The notes under the pieces: generated by a model
Databases searched by the model: none
The model's input: the letters and a program-made list of their open reading frames with translations, nothing else
Told to the model about the DNA's origin: nothing
Program-made: the position numbers and the translations under genes
In this document: positions 1 through 9,213 of the stretch, piece by piece
How the letters are laid out: the number at the start of each line of letters is the position of its first letter
How positions within the stretch are numbered: the stretch's first letter is position 1
Source: Candidatus Undinarchaeales archaeon
GTDB lineage: Archaea; SpSt-1190; JASMDC01
Assembly (NCBI GenBank): GCA_030753015.1
Contig: JASMDC010000004.1
Span: 84,046-148,045 of the forward strand
Length of the DNA stretch: 64,000 nt
Direction: 5' to 3'

Positions 1-1362
1 TACGAGCTCGCCCCGGGCCTCGGAGATGGCCGCGCCCGCCTTGGCAGCAGCCCCGCTCGCCTGGGCCACGGTCTCGGGTATGTCCTTCGGTCCCTGGGAT
101 ACTCCTGCGACGAATATCCCCGGCCGGTTCGTCTCCAGGGGCCTGTCCAGCGAGGTCCGCAGGTAGCCGAAGTCATCAATCTCAAGGCCGAGCGTCTCCG
201 CGAGCCTGGATATGTTGGGTGTCGGGTCGAGCCCGGTACCGAGCACCACCATGTCGAAGTCCATCGTCCGGATCTTTCCGGTGTCCAGGTCCTCGTACTT
301 GAGCGAGAGGCCCTCTGTCCTGGGATCTATCCGGATCGCGCCGATCCGTGATCGTACGTAAGTGATCCCGAACTCGTTCTTGCCCCTCTCGTAGAACTCG
401 TTGAACGCCTTACCACAGGCACGGACGTCCATGTAGAACATGTAGGGCTCGATGTCCGGATCGTGCTCTTTTGCGATGATTGCCTCTTTCGTCGTCATCA
501 TGCAGCATACCGACGAGCAGAGGTCCCTGTTGATGTGGGGGTTCCTCGAACCCACGCATTGGATGAACGCGATCCTTCGCGGCGTTGTTCCGTCCGACGG
601 CTTCTTCACATGTCCGCCGGTAGGACCGGAGGCGCTGAGGTATCGCTCGAACTCCAGCGAGGTCAGGACGTCGGGATGATGGTAGCCGAGCTCCGTCTGG
701 TTGGTAGGATCGAACGGAGTGAAGCCCGTGGCGACGATGACCGAGCCGACGTCGATGTCGAACTTCCGGTCCTCCTGCTCGAAGTCGATCGCACCGGCCC
801 CGCACGCCTTCTCACAGAGGCGACACACACCCTTCGCGTGATAGAGACATTTCTCCTTGTCCATCACGGCAACCAGAGGCACAGCCTGGGGGAAGGGGAT
901 GCGGACGTTCTTGGTAACGACCGTCCCGGCGTTGTACTCGTCGGAAATCTTTATGGGGCATTTCTCCTGGCATAGCCCACAGCCGGTACACTTCTCCTCG
1001 TCCACAAAACGTGTCTTCTTCTTGATGGTGAGGCTGAAAGCACCCGCCTCTCCAGTGATGCCCTCCACCGTGGACATGGTCAGGAGCTCTATGTTCGGAT
1101 GCCGCGCAATCCCAACGAGCTTCGGGCCCAGGATGCACATAGAGCAGTCGAGTGTGGGGAAGGTCTTGTCCAGCTGCGCCATCCGTCCACCGATGCTCGG
1201 CCCCTTCTCGATGAGGTACACCTTGAACCCAGAATCAGCAAGGTCGAGGGACGCCTGCATCCCGGCGATCCCGCCGCCGATGACCGCGACGGCGCCAACC
1301 TTCTTGCTCGCCGGTGGTGCCCCCTGGGCCTTATCATCCTTGGTCTCGTCAGTGTTGTTCAT
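1..1362 (-). CDS. hdrA: HdrA-like FAD/iron-sulfur subunit (partial, runs off the window)
   Basis: Subunit A of a heterodisulfide reductase-type complex, the FAD protein that collects electrons in the cytoplasm and passes them to HdrC and HdrB. The first 454 codons are present and the stop lies before base 1. I see a Rossmann motif GGGIAGM near residue 29, the DCSMC segment near 73, a 4Fe-4S motif CTGCGLCQEKCP near 125, a second Cys group CLYHAKGVCRLCEKAC near 175, and a Cys-rich CSSVCC stretch near 280. The ATG lies one base after the hdrB stop, so the three genes form one transcript in order C-B-A. No selenocysteine site or fused subunit is seen in the visible part. Without methanogenesis genes the partner substrate is unknown; a disulfide or sulfur compound is an inference. 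Confidence 0.95.
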   Translation of the reverse strand, partial: MNNTDETKDDKAQGAPPASKKVGAVAVIGGGIAGMQASLDLADSGFKVYLIEKGPSIGGRMAQLDKTFPTLDCSMCILGPKLVGIARHPNIELLTMSTVEGITGEAGAFSLTIKKKTRFVDEEKCTGCGLCQEKCPIKISDEYNAGTVVTKNVRIPFPQAVPLVAVMDKEKCLYHAKGVCRLCEKACGAGAIDFEQEDRKFDIDVGSVIVATGFTPFDPTNQTELGYHHPDVLTSLEFERYLSASGPTGGHVKKPSDGTTPRRIAFIQCVGSRNPHINRDLCSSVCCMMTTKEAIIAKEHDPDIEPYMFYMDVRACGKAFNEFYERGKNEFGITYVRSRIGAIRIDPRTEGLSLKYEDLDTGKIRTMDFDMVVLGTGLDPTPNISRLAETLGLEIDDFGYLRTSLDRPLETNRPGIFVAGVSQGPKDIPETVAQASGAAAKAGAAISEARGELV

Positions 1363-1363
1363 C

Positions 1364-2221
1364 TCACTCCACCTCCAAGACCTTCAGCGGGGATACCATG
1401 TTCCGGCTCAGGCCCAGTTCCGAGGGATCTATCCCGAGGGCATAACCGAGGAGCTGTGTGAAGTAGAGGATCGGGATCTGGAACTTCTTCTTGAGCACCC
1501 GCTCCACCTTGAACTGGATCCCGTCCAGGGCCATGTGACACATGGGGCAGGGAACGACGATGAAGTCTGCTCCCGCGTCCTGCGCCTCGGTGAGGATCTC
1601 CCCCGCCAGGGCGTAGGCATGATCCTCGTTCGTTACCATGAGCGGACCGCCGCAGCATTTGGACTTCCTCTCGAAGGGCAGGGGCTCCGCTCCCGCGAGC
1701 TTGATGATGGTATCGAGCGACGTGGGATTCTCCGGGTCCTCGTAGGCGACCTCCGCGGGCCGCACGATCAGGCACCCGTAGTAGCCGACGCCCTTCTTCC
1801 CCTTCAGGCGTCGCTTCACCTTCTTCTCGATTTCCTCGGATCCGAGGTCGTTGACGAGCACATCGAGAAAACGCCTCGACTCGACCGTGCCCTCGAATTT
1901 CACGTCCATGATGTCGTTGATCTTGGTACGGAGCGCCTCGTCCTCGAGGAGCTCGCGATGCGCCCTCTTGACCCGGTTGAAGCATGCGCTGCACACCATG
2001 ACGAGGTCCATTCCCTCCTTCTCTGCAACGGCCAGGTTCCTCGCCGGCAGTGCCACCGAGGCGACGTGGTCGAGGGCCCCTACCTCCAACGCACCACAAC
2101 AGTTCCAGTCCTCGATCTCTACAAGCTCGATGCCGAGCGCCTTGGCCACGGCCTTGGTCGACATGTTGTATTCCTTTGCAGAGGAGTCCAGGGAGCACCC
2201 GGGGAAATAGGCGTACTTCAT
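1364..2221 (-). CDS. hdrB: Heterodisulfide reductase subunit B
   Basis: Catalytic-type HdrB with two CCG domains that hold the non-cubane 4Fe-4S clusters at which heterodisulfides are cleaved. The protein has 285 residues, the family's usual length. Domain one shows FPGCS near residue 9, NCCG near 41 and CSAC near 80; domain two shows YGC near 150, KCCGGP near 190 and CPMC near 226. All expected cysteines are present. The start ATG overlaps the hdrC stop in ATGA, giving translational coupling. It could serve a sulfur-oxidising or other electron-confurcating Hdr complex rather than a methanogenic one. Confidence 0.95.
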   Translation of the reverse strand: MKYAYFPGCSLDSSAKEYNMSTKAVAKALGIELVEIEDWNCCGALEVGALDHVASVALPARNLAVAEKEGMDLVMVCSACFNRVKRAHRELLEDEALRTKINDIMDVKFEGTVESRRFLDVLVNDLGSEEIEKKVKRRLKGKKGVGYYGCLIVRPAEVAYEDPENPTSLDTIIKLAGAEPLPFERKSKCCGGPLMVTNEDHAYALAGEILTEAQDAGADFIVVPCPMCHMALDGIQFKVERVLKKKFQIPILYFTQLLGYALGIDPSELGLSRNMVSPLKVLEVE

Positions 2222-2859
2222 TCCTTCCCCCCCCCCTTTGTACCAAAGAGCCTTCTGACCTTCGAGGAGCCCTCTATCCAGTGGGGCAGCAGCGGGATCT
2301 TACCCTTGAGGAACATCCTGAGCCCGAGCTCCGTGTAGCCGAGCGCGCCGATGGGCCCCTTTCCGAAGAGGAGGTATCGGGTCATCATCTCGGGCTCGAA
2401 GATGCGTCCATAGCGGCGGACGGTCCCGGCGAACGCCCGATCGAAGATGGGCTTGGAGCTACCGAGCTTGATGCGGCCCGCATCCGATTCCTTGAGCGCG
2501 ATCCTTCGCAGGGATTCGACGACGTCGGTGAACCGCACGTTCTGTGGACATCGCTCGTAGCACATCAGACATCCGGCACAGTTCCAGATGTCCTCGGAGG
2601 AGAGCACGTCCTCCCGCATCCCCAGCAGGACCTTCCGGATGATTCGGCGGGGATTGAATCCATCATCGAGCTCGGTGATGGGGCATGAGAGCGTGCACGA
2701 GCTGCACTGGAAGCAGGCCTTGATGTTCTCGCCCCCGGGCTCTCGGGCCACCTCGTGCTTGAATTCCGAATCAAGGAGAGCGATCTCGACTTTATTTTCA
2801 TCCGCTGCCATGCGCGATTCCTCCAGAGCAGAGAGGGTCTTAAACCTTCCTTTTTCCAT
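2218..2859 (-). CDS. hdrC: Heterodisulfide reductase subunit C
   Basis: Electron-transfer subunit linking HdrA to HdrB through two 4Fe-4S clusters. The 213-residue protein has CFQCSSCTLSCP near residue 49 and CAGCLMCYERCP near 94, both complete. It has no membrane segments, so the complex is the soluble type. It is the first gene of the hdrCBA transcript, with a leader of about 100 bases from the likely promoter at about 2990. The start ATG at 2859 follows a purine-rich stretch without a strong ribosome site, and an internal Met at residue 17 is an alternative start. Confidence 0.92.
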   Translation of the reverse strand: MEKGRFKTLSALEESRMAADENKVEIALLDSEFKHEVAREPGGENIKACFQCSSCTLSCPITELDDGFNPRRIIRKVLLGMREDVLSSEDIWNCAGCLMCYERCPQNVRFTDVVESLRRIALKESDAGRIKLGSSKPIFDRAFAGTVRRYGRIFEPEMMTRYLLFGKGPIGALGYTELGLRMFLKGKIPLLPHWIEGSSKVRRLFGTKGGGKE

Positions 2860-2958
2860 TTGGTCGGGGACGTACCTTCACGATATCCGATCCCTCCGGG
2901 ACGTGCGTCGCGGCCGGGGATGATCCGTGTGGATATTCCCTATTTCCGATGGAGCTAT

Positions 2959-2995
2959 TAACGATTGTTATCGCCATTGGGAGGGCATTTTTAAG
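2959..2995 (-). promoter_or_regulatory. Candidate hdrCBA promoter with near-palindromic operator
   Basis: Read on the minus strand, the TATA-like CTTAAAAATG (2986-2995) is followed about 20 bases later by TAACAATCGTTA (2959-2970). This is one base from the perfect palindrome TAACAATTGTTA found at other promoters in this window. Its position at the expected transcription start suits a repressor. Function is inferred from position and repetition only. Confidence 0.4.
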
Positions 2996-3118
2996 GGTTG
3001 CTAAGATGCCCTCGCGTTTTTAATTAGAACCGGCATATCGGTTAACATTCCATGAGGCGATCCGGCGCATCCCGCCACCACAACCCCAGATCCCGGTGGG
3101 TATGTCCGTCCCACCATC

Positions 3119-3295
3119 CTAATCTGTGCGAGGTTTGCCCTCTTCCGGATCGTCATCACTGGAAACACCCTTCTTGAATTCGGACCGTGCCCTGCCAAGT
3201 GACCTGGCGAGCTCAGGTATCCTCTTCGCTCCGAAGAGGAGGACCGCTACCAGTAATATGACCAGCCATTCCGAGAGACCGACAGAGAATACCAT
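3119..3295 (-). CDS. tatA: Twin-arginine translocase subunit TatA
   Basis: A 58-residue Tat pore-forming protein. A single membrane helix (WLVILLVAVLLFG, residues 10-22) is followed by the hinge FGAKRIPELARSLG and an acidic, charged tail ending PEEGKPRTD. The length suits small archaeal TatA. The start ATG at 3295 lies 13 bases after the moeA stop, so tatA is the last gene of the molybdoenzyme operon. This makes sense because at least the catalytic subunit upstream has a twin-arginine signal. No tatC is seen in the window. Confidence 0.9.
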   Translation of the reverse strand: MVFSVGLSEWLVILLVAVLLFGAKRIPELARSLGRARSEFKKGVSSDDDPEEGKPRTD

Positions 3296-3308
3296 GGTTT
3301 TTCACATC

Positions 3309-4640
3309 CTAAGGTAAGTTATCAAGAGAGTCCATGAGGAGAACGTCCACTTCCGATCCCGCCTCGAGAGGCTCCCTTCCGGGAGGGATTACCGCAAGGC
3401 CGTGGGATCCCATCATCGAGAGCAGGCGCGACGAGCCATGGCGTCCCGCCGCCATCCTTGCGATGTATTTTCCTTCGGACAAGCTGAGGGAGACAGCTAT
3501 GATGCGGGTCTTCTTGGCCTCCCTCTTGAGGCCTGTCTCAAGGACCGCCTTTACACTTGGCCGCTGGTACTGTTTCCTTCCACTCAGGCGTAGCACCATG
3601 GGGCGGCCGAACAGCTCGAAGGCGATCATGGCAGCGAGCGGATTGCCGGGGAGACCCAGGACGGGGCTCGCGCCGATCCTACCGAATGCCACAGGCTTCC
3701 CGGGCTTCATGGATACCTTCCAGAAGATGAGCTCACCTATCTCGTCCAGAGTGCGGGTGACCAGATCGAACTTCCCCATGGAGACGCCGCCGGACGTGAC
3801 GATCGCGTCCGCCTTCAGCCCTTCCTCAAGTCGGGACGTCAACTCATCCTGGTTATCTCGGGCCGTAGGAAGGAGGATGGGAATCCCGCCCGCACGTGAT
3901 ACCTGGGACGCGATGAAGTACCGGTTCGCATCCCATATCTTGCCTGGGGAGAGCCTGAGACCCTCATCGAGGTCCTCGATCTCCCCTCCAGTTGAGATGA
4001 TCGCGATCCGGGGTCTCCGGTGGACCGGGATGCGGCCAATCCCGATTGATGCCAGTATACCCACCTCCGGTGGGCGGACGACCGAGCCTTTAGTCACGGC
4101 GACCTCACCCGCGTGGAGGTTCTCCCCGCAGAGGGCGACGTGCTTCCCCTCCTTGGACTCATAGAGGATCTCAACTTGGTCCTCGCGGGGCCTAGTCCTC
4201 TCCACCATCACAACCGCATCGGCTCCAGCAGGGAGGAGTGCTCCGGTCATAATCCGTATCGCGTCCCCGGCCCCCACTTTAAGTGTGGACGCCGAGCCGG
4301 CCTCTAGCTCCCCCACCACTCTGAGGGTGGCAGGTGAATCCTCGCTCGCACCTCGCGTGTCCGACGCACGCACGGCGTAGCCGTCCATGGCTGCCCGGTC
4401 GAAAGGGGGTACGTTCATGGGGGAGACTATGTCCTCGGCAAGGACCCTGCTGAGAGCATCGAGGATCGGGACGTTCTCGATTCCCTCTACCACGTTGGTA
4501 CAGGAGAATATGTGGGAGAGCGCCTCATCTATGGGAATGAGGCTCGGAGGGGCTGTCGATAGGAGAGGCATTCCCTCATCCCAAGGTGATGGGACGGCAA
4601 CGACATTCTTCCTGGCACGTTCTCGTTCCATCCCTATCAC
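3309..4640 (-). CDS. moeA: Molybdopterin molybdenumtransferase MoeA
   Basis: Inserts molybdenum or tungsten into molybdopterin in the last steps of cofactor synthesis. The 443 residues match the family. Visible motifs are the N-terminal PPFDRAAMDGYAV near residue 78, the MoCF domain TSGGVSMGKFD near 284 and GLPGNPLAAM near 328, followed by the C-terminal beta-barrel domain IV. It sits directly after the TorD-like chaperone and before tatA, so cofactor synthesis, enzyme maturation and export are transcribed together. Archaea often carry two MoeA copies; only one is in this window. Confidence 0.95.
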   Translation of the reverse strand: MIGMERERARKNVVAVPSPWDEGMPLLSTAPPSLIPIDEALSHIFSCTNVVEGIENVPILDALSRVLAEDIVSPMNVPPFDRAAMDGYAVRASDTRGASEDSPATLRVVGELEAGSASTLKVGAGDAIRIMTGALLPAGADAVVMVERTRPREDQVEILYESKEGKHVALCGENLHAGEVAVTKGSVVRPPEVGILASIGIGRIPVHRRPRIAIISTGGEIEDLDEGLRLSPGKIWDANRYFIASQVSRAGGIPILLPTARDNQDELTSRLEEGLKADAIVTSGGVSMGKFDLVTRTLDEIGELIFWKVSMKPGKPVAFGRIGASPVLGLPGNPLAAMIAFELFGRPMVLRLSGRKQYQRPSVKAVLETGLKREAKKTRIIAVSLSLSEGKYIARMAAGRHGSSRLLSMMGSHGLAVIPPGREPLEAGSEVDVLLMDSLDNLP

Positions 4641-4656
4641 TCCTGGAACATATCAC

Positions 4657-5295
4657 TTACACATCTTCGGTCCCGAGCCGGTCCCGTTCGCTAAGGATGA
4701 AGCTCTCCATGGCTCCCGCCACCTCCAGGTAGAGGGGATTGGTAGTGGAGCTGCGGATCTTGTCGCAGAGCTGTGTGATCCACTTGGCAAGATGCTTGTC
4801 GATGAACTTCCTTTGAATATCCCGCGTTCGGCGGACTGCGTCGTCATCCCTCTTCCCTAGCTCTTCAGCCTCTCTACGGCAAAGCAGTTCCATGAATCCC
4901 AGCTCCACCCCTATGTGATCGTGTGGCTCGGGAAAGCTGGTGGGGAGTGCCACTCCTGTTTCCATGTACATGCTCTCAACAGCATGTGTGGACTTCCCCA
5001 AGACCTGGCCCCCGGTCTCCCCCTCTGTATCGAGATAGACCGATTCGAATGGTTTCACGTACAGGGTACCCGGGACTATGAAGAGGGTGTTGAACTCGAT
5101 TACGGTGTCCTCCAACACGGGACGAGGAACGTCTTTCTCGCCTTTTACGCGTGGGGCCAGTTCGCGGAGTACTCTCTTCTCAAGGATGGCGCTCAGCAAG
5201 TTGTCCGTCGGTTCCAGGAGGACCGACCGGGAGAGCAACGCGTAGATGCTCTCCCGGGCACTCGCCTCGTCCTGTTTGGTCCTGGGGCGAGACAC
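4657..5295 (-). CDS. TorD/DmsD-type molybdoenzyme chaperone
   Basis: A cytoplasmic chaperone thought to hold the catalytic subunit while cofactor is inserted and to guard its Tat signal. The protein has 212 residues from the chosen GTG at 5295. That start lies 7 bases after the oxidoreductase stop and behind GGTGA. The open frame extends 58 codons further, but only antisense to a clear coding region. Typical TorD content is visible: an N-terminal helix with YALLSRS, a central segment with VPGTLYVKPFESVYLD and EPHDHIGVELGFMELL, which matches the family motif EPxDHIxxEL. A second, divergent copy is at 43157. Confidence 0.88.
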   Translation of the reverse strand: MSRPRTKQDEASARESIYALLSRSVLLEPTDNLLSAILEKRVLRELAPRVKGEKDVPRPVLEDTVIEFNTLFIVPGTLYVKPFESVYLDTEGETGGQVLGKSTHAVESMYMETGVALPTSFPEPHDHIGVELGFMELLCRREAEELGKRDDDAVRRTRDIQRKFIDKHLAKWITQLCDKIRSSTTNPLYLEVAGAMESFILSERDRLGTEDV

Positions 5296-5302
5296 GAATG
5301 TC

Positions 5303-8170
5303 TCACCCGATGCGCTTGATCTCGACTGCAGTGTCGTAGAAGGACGAACTCCCGCCGATGGGATCCTGGAGTCCGATGTCCTTGAGCACTGGATCAAGGC
5401 GCATGATCGGATTCCCCGACACACCAGCGCCCCTCCATGTCTGGGCCTCGGTCTTCGTCCCGTCGACATCGGTCGCCTTGGCGCCGTACTCCCAGTGGCC
5501 GTAGGAGTGGCAGATGTTCACCACACCGGGCCGGACGCCCTCTATGACTAGTGCCTTGCCCTCGACACCCTTGCTGGAGCTTGCGGACGTTATACGAATG
5601 CGGTCGCCTGTCTTGATACTCCTTGCCGCGGCGTCCTTCGAGTTGATCTCAATGGAGTTCTCGGGCTCGAGCTCCATGAGCCACTCGTTCTGGGCGGTCC
5701 GCGACTGGGTGTGGTACGACTTCTTGTAGGTGTTCAGGACGAGGGGGAAGCCCGAGTTGTCGATGGGTTTCCACATGCAATCCTTGATGGCCTCATACAT
5801 AGGCAGACCGTCGTAGGTCTTGCCGGTCATGGAGTCGATGGTTGTCGCGAGCTTCTCCGAGTAGAAGAGGCAGACGCCCTTCCAGGTATGCGCGTGCACG
5901 TCGTCCTTGTAGCGCTTGGAGTGGTCCTCGAACCGCCCGCCACGGGCGAGGATGTAGTCGACCTTCTCCTGCTCCGTTGAGCCGGGGACACCGTCACCCT
6001 CGCCGGCGATGTTGGCGATACACTTCATGTACCAGTCCACCGCCGAGTTGAGCGGCATCCCGGGGCCGAATCCGTCGTCGCCGTAGCCGGGAAGCCCCAT
6101 CTTCTTGGCGATATCGATGATGACGTCCTCCTCCAGGCGCGTCTCCGGGTACACGGGATCGACGAGCGGGGTACGGACCTGGCTTACCGTGGTGAGGATG
6201 GCAGGCGCCGTGTGCGTCGTTGAGTAGCGCTCCAGGTAGTGGCGGTCGGGAAGTATGTAGTCACAGAGCGCGTCCGTCTCCCCCATGATGGTTGTGAAGG
6301 CTATGTGAAGCGGCAGCTTCTTGGAGTCCTTCAGCATCTCGATGTAGACCGATCCCGCCGGTGTCGAGTAGACCGTGTTCCCCATGTGGTTGATGAGGCA
6401 CTTCACGGGATAAGGGTAGTTGTCCTTGATGCTCGGTACGATCTCCTGCCAGTTCCCGTGGAGGGCCAGGGGGAACCACGGCCGCTTTGCCGGGTAACCG
6501 TTGGTCTTGAACTCCGTGGAGCTCTCGTAGTTCTTCTTCACCCGCGTCAGTGGGATGCCGGAGGCCTTGACCTTCCCGGGATGGAGCTCCTTTGCGAGGT
6601 TGTAGTCGTTGCCCTTCTTCCCGCCGGTCTCGTGCCAGTGGCCTCCGCCCTGGGCCATGCCGCCCTTGAAGCCCACGTTGCCGATGAGCCAGTTGAGCTC
6701 GGCGATGGCCATGGCGTTGTAGGTGCCGTTTGTGTGCTGCACCGTGCCGCGGTAGAAGTCCGCGCACGCCTTCCTCCCGTGGGATGTGAACTCGTCCGCG
6801 GCAGTGGTGATGATGTTGGCGTCCAGCCCGCAGATGTCAGCGTACTCCTGGATCGATTTCTCCATCACCCGCTCCTTCAGGAGCTGGAACACGGTCTTTG
6901 TCTGGATGCCGTTGACATCGACTGCGTTGCCGTCGGGAGTGAAGAGGTCACCCGCGTCGGCCTTGTCGGCGATGGCGGGTGCCCCACCTGAGAGAACCAC
7001 CAGTTGCTCGTCCGTGCCCTCGGGAAGGCCTGCGGCGTCGGCACGCAAGTACTTCATGGTGTCCAGTCGCACGAGCCAGGTGGCGTCCGACCAGTTGGGG
7101 ATGCCGTCGGCAGAGGCTGCGTCCTTGCTCGGGTTCTCGAGGTACTTCGTGTCGAAACGCCAGTTCTCGAAGATCCAGCGCATCATGCCCAGGGCGAACG
7201 CGGCGTCAGTGCCCATCTTGATGGGAATCCACTGGTTCGCCTTCGCTGCGGACTTGGAGTACCGCGGGTCGACGATGACCAGCTTACCGCCCCGCACTCT
7301 CATCTGGACGAGCTTGCGCGCCAGCGCCTGCATGGGGAAGTTCGCCTCGATAGGGGAAGAGCCGAACCAGATGATGTACTCGGAGTTCTCGATATCGGGC
7401 TTGAGATGGTTCTTGGGCTTGCCGCCGAGGCCTCCCTTGTGGAGGAGGAGCTCGTAGCCCACGTGGTGACTGGTCTCGCAGATGCTCGTGTGGTCGATCC
7501 GCTTGTTGGTCGTCCCAAAGGAGCTTCCGAAGAAGCGGTCCGTGAACTCCTTGCGCCCGTGCTCGGAGCGTCCCACGCTGTAGACGAGCTGGTTGGCCTT
7601 GGGACCCAGCTCGGGGGCGTTGGCGTCGATGGGGGTGTCAAGGTCGCGGATTGCCGCAAGCCCGTCCACTTGACCCTCGCCGAACAGGTCCCCGCCGTTT
7701 ATGATCTCGTCGATCGCCTGGTCCCAGGAGATCCGCTTCCACTTGCCCGAGCCCCGGGGGCCCGCGCGCTTCAGCGGGTACTTCACCCGAAGGGGATCGT
7801 AGAGCTCCTTGAAGCCTGCCTGTCCCTTCACGCAGGCGGTCCCCGCGATCTTCATGGCTTCGGACGGGTCCGTGGCGTAGGGGAGATGGGGCTCCTTCGT
7901 GCGCGGGTCGTAGGGGTTGCCGTCGATCTTGATGATCCGGCCGTCCTTGATCCGTGCACGAATAGCGCACCCGCTGTGGCACATGAGGCAGGTGCTGTAC
8001 TTGACCTGCACTCCGGCGTCCATTTCAGTGTTCCCTTCCGGCCCTACCTTGTAGGCCGTTGCGGGGACGAAAAGCTTATCCCGTCCCTCGAGGGCTAGCA
8101 CGGCCGCTGCCGCAGCCCCCACCTTGATCATACCGAACATGTTGCGCCGGGATATCTTCTTGCTATTCAT
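5303..8170 (-). CDS. Tat-exported molybdopterin oxidoreductase catalytic subunit (polysulfide/thiosulfate/tetrathionate reductase-like)
   Basis: Catalytic subunit of a DMSO-reductase-family enzyme, 955 residues, placed outside the membrane by an N-terminal Tat signal (SRRNMFGMIKVG then a hydrophobic Ala-rich run). The start at 8170 is fixed by GGAGGAAGGTGAT just upstream; a Met 15 codons earlier lacks support. The N-terminal 4Fe-4S motif is CLMCHSGC near residue 62 with a fourth Cys near 110. HTSICETSHHVGY near 225 carries a Cys that could ligate molybdenum. With NrfD and TtrB/PsrB-like partners the complex is of the Psr/Phs/Ttr/Arr type. The substrate cannot be decided from sequence; a sulfur oxyanion or polysulfide is most likely, arsenate less so. 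Confidence 0.88.
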   Translation of the reverse strand: MNSKKISRRNMFGMIKVGAAAAAVLALEGRDKLFVPATAYKVGPEGNTEMDAGVQVKYSTCLMCHSGCAIRARIKDGRIIKIDGNPYDPRTKEPHLPYATDPSEAMKIAGTACVKGQAGFKELYDPLRVKYPLKRAGPRGSGKWKRISWDQAIDEIINGGDLFGEGQVDGLAAIRDLDTPIDANAPELGPKANQLVYSVGRSEHGRKEFTDRFFGSSFGTTNKRIDHTSICETSHHVGYELLLHKGGLGGKPKNHLKPDIENSEYIIWFGSSPIEANFPMQALARKLVQMRVRGGKLVIVDPRYSKSAAKANQWIPIKMGTDAAFALGMMRWIFENWRFDTKYLENPSKDAASADGIPNWSDATWLVRLDTMKYLRADAAGLPEGTDEQLVVLSGGAPAIADKADAGDLFTPDGNAVDVNGIQTKTVFQLLKERVMEKSIQEYADICGLDANIITTAADEFTSHGRKACADFYRGTVQHTNGTYNAMAIAELNWLIGNVGFKGGMAQGGGHWHETGGKKGNDYNLAKELHPGKVKASGIPLTRVKKNYESSTEFKTNGYPAKRPWFPLALHGNWQEIVPSIKDNYPYPVKCLINHMGNTVYSTPAGSVYIEMLKDSKKLPLHIAFTTIMGETDALCDYILPDRHYLERYSTTHTAPAILTTVSQVRTPLVDPVYPETRLEEDVIIDIAKKMGLPGYGDDGFGPGMPLNSAVDWYMKCIANIAGEGDGVPGSTEQEKVDYILARGGRFEDHSKRYKDDVHAHTWKGVCLFYSEKLATTIDSMTGKTYDGLPMYEAIKDCMWKPIDNSGFPLVLNTYKKSYHTQSRTAQNEWLMELEPENSIEINSKDAAARSIKTGDRIRITSASSSKGVEGKALVIEGVRPGVVNICHSYGHWEYGAKATDVDGTKTEAQTWRGAGVSGNPIMRLDPVLKDIGLQDPIGGSSSFYDTAVEIKRIG

Positions 8171-8186
8171 GATAATCACCTTCCTC

Positions 8187-9212
8187 CTAGGACAGGGGAA
8201 TCGTCTGACCCCCAATTATCAGAACGTACTTCATAGCGAACACCCCGATGAGCACGAGGAGCGACACCAGCTGGTAGGTGGCGACGGACTCTCCGCCGAT
8301 GAAGACCAGAATGGCCAGAGGGATGAGCAAACCCACTACGACCTGTCCGCCGATGTACAGGGTGCTCATGCTCCCCTCGGTGAGGAGCTTGGCCGTGGCC
8401 TGGCCCTCGGCGCCCGAGTACTTCAGGACGATCATGTCCGAGAACACCAGGATCAGTTCGAAGGCAAGGAAGATCGCAAGAATCGTTCCCAGGAGCGAGA
8501 TGACCTCGCCCTTCGTGGGACAGTAGTCGTCCTCAGACTCCGCCTTCACCACCTTCGCAGCGGGCTTCGGCTTGGCCTCCTCCTTGGACTCCTTGACTGT
8601 CTTCTCTTCCTTCTCCTCCTCTTCGGCCTCGTCATCCTCTTCTTCGTCAGCCTTCTTCGGGCAGCTGTGCGCGGGACCAATTATCCCGTGGACGAGGATG
8701 ATGAGGGCGGCCGATGACGTGATCGCCGACACCAGGAACACCAGGGGAAGTGTGGGGCTATGCCAGAGCGGACGCTGTCGGATCACACCGAAGAGAACAC
8801 CCTTGTACATCTCGATGGCAACGGCGGAGAGGAAGCCGAGCTTGCCGGCGAATTGGACGAGATCGTTCTTCCCGGTATTGAGGGCATAGAAGTAGAGCGC
8901 GCTCATCAGTGTGAAGAGAGATCCGATGTACACGTCCCAGGTCATGGGAGAGGTCACGTTCACCCTGAAGAACAGGGTTATGAAGCGCTCAGGGCGCCCC
9001 ATCTCTGCGATGATGAAGAGGGGACCGACCATGGCGAAGATCAGCGCCAGGAGGGCTGCCGTCTTCGCAATGGGCTTGAGCCGGCGTATACCGAACACCG
9101 GACCCAGGGTGGCGAGCATGAAGGAACCCGCCCCGAGCCCCAGAAGGGTCGAGTAGATCACGACGAGGTTCCCCCAGAAGAGCTCAGTGACGACCGTGTG
9201 GAAGATCGCCAT
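8187..9212 (-). CDS. NrfD/PsrC-family membrane subunit with a charged insert
   Basis: Membrane anchor that exchanges electrons with quinone, 341 residues and about eight to nine helices. The start ATG at 9212 lies one base after the stop of the iron-sulfur subunit. Helices run from TVVTELFWGNLVVIY to the C-terminal YQLVSLLVLIGVFAMKYV. An unusual feature is a strongly charged loop (residues about 182-220, mostly Glu, Asp and Lys with Ala/Pro) between two helices; ordinary PsrC proteins lack it. The C-terminal 80 residues have a decayed second copy at 10126. Together with the flanking genes it forms the quinone-linked oxidoreductase. Confidence 0.87.
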   Translation of the reverse strand: MAIFHTVVTELFWGNLVVIYSTLLGLGAGSFMLATLGPVFGIRRLKPIAKTAALLALIFAMVGPLFIIAEMGRPERFITLFFRVNVTSPMTWDVYIGSLFTLMSALYFYALNTGKNDLVQFAGKLGFLSAVAIEMYKGVLFGVIRQRPLWHSPTLPLVFLVSAITSSAALIILVHGIIGPAHSCPKKADEEEDDEAEEEEKEEKTVKESKEEAKPKPAAKVVKAESEDDYCPTKGEVISLLGTILAIFLAFELILVFSDMIVLKYSGAEGQATAKLLTEGSMSTLYIGGQVVVGLLIPLAILVFIGGESVATYQLVSLLVLIGVFAMKYVLIIGGQTIPLS

Positions 9213-9213
9213 G

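Noticed and set aside
857-2338. Plus-strand open frame of 493 codons opposite hdrA and hdrB
   Set aside because: It is antisense to two genes with complete family motifs and its translation has no recognisable domain. Long antisense frames are common in GC-rich DNA.
3001-3198. Minus-strand 65-codon frame over the end of tatA
   Set aside because: It overlaps the real tatA in another frame and has no family signature.
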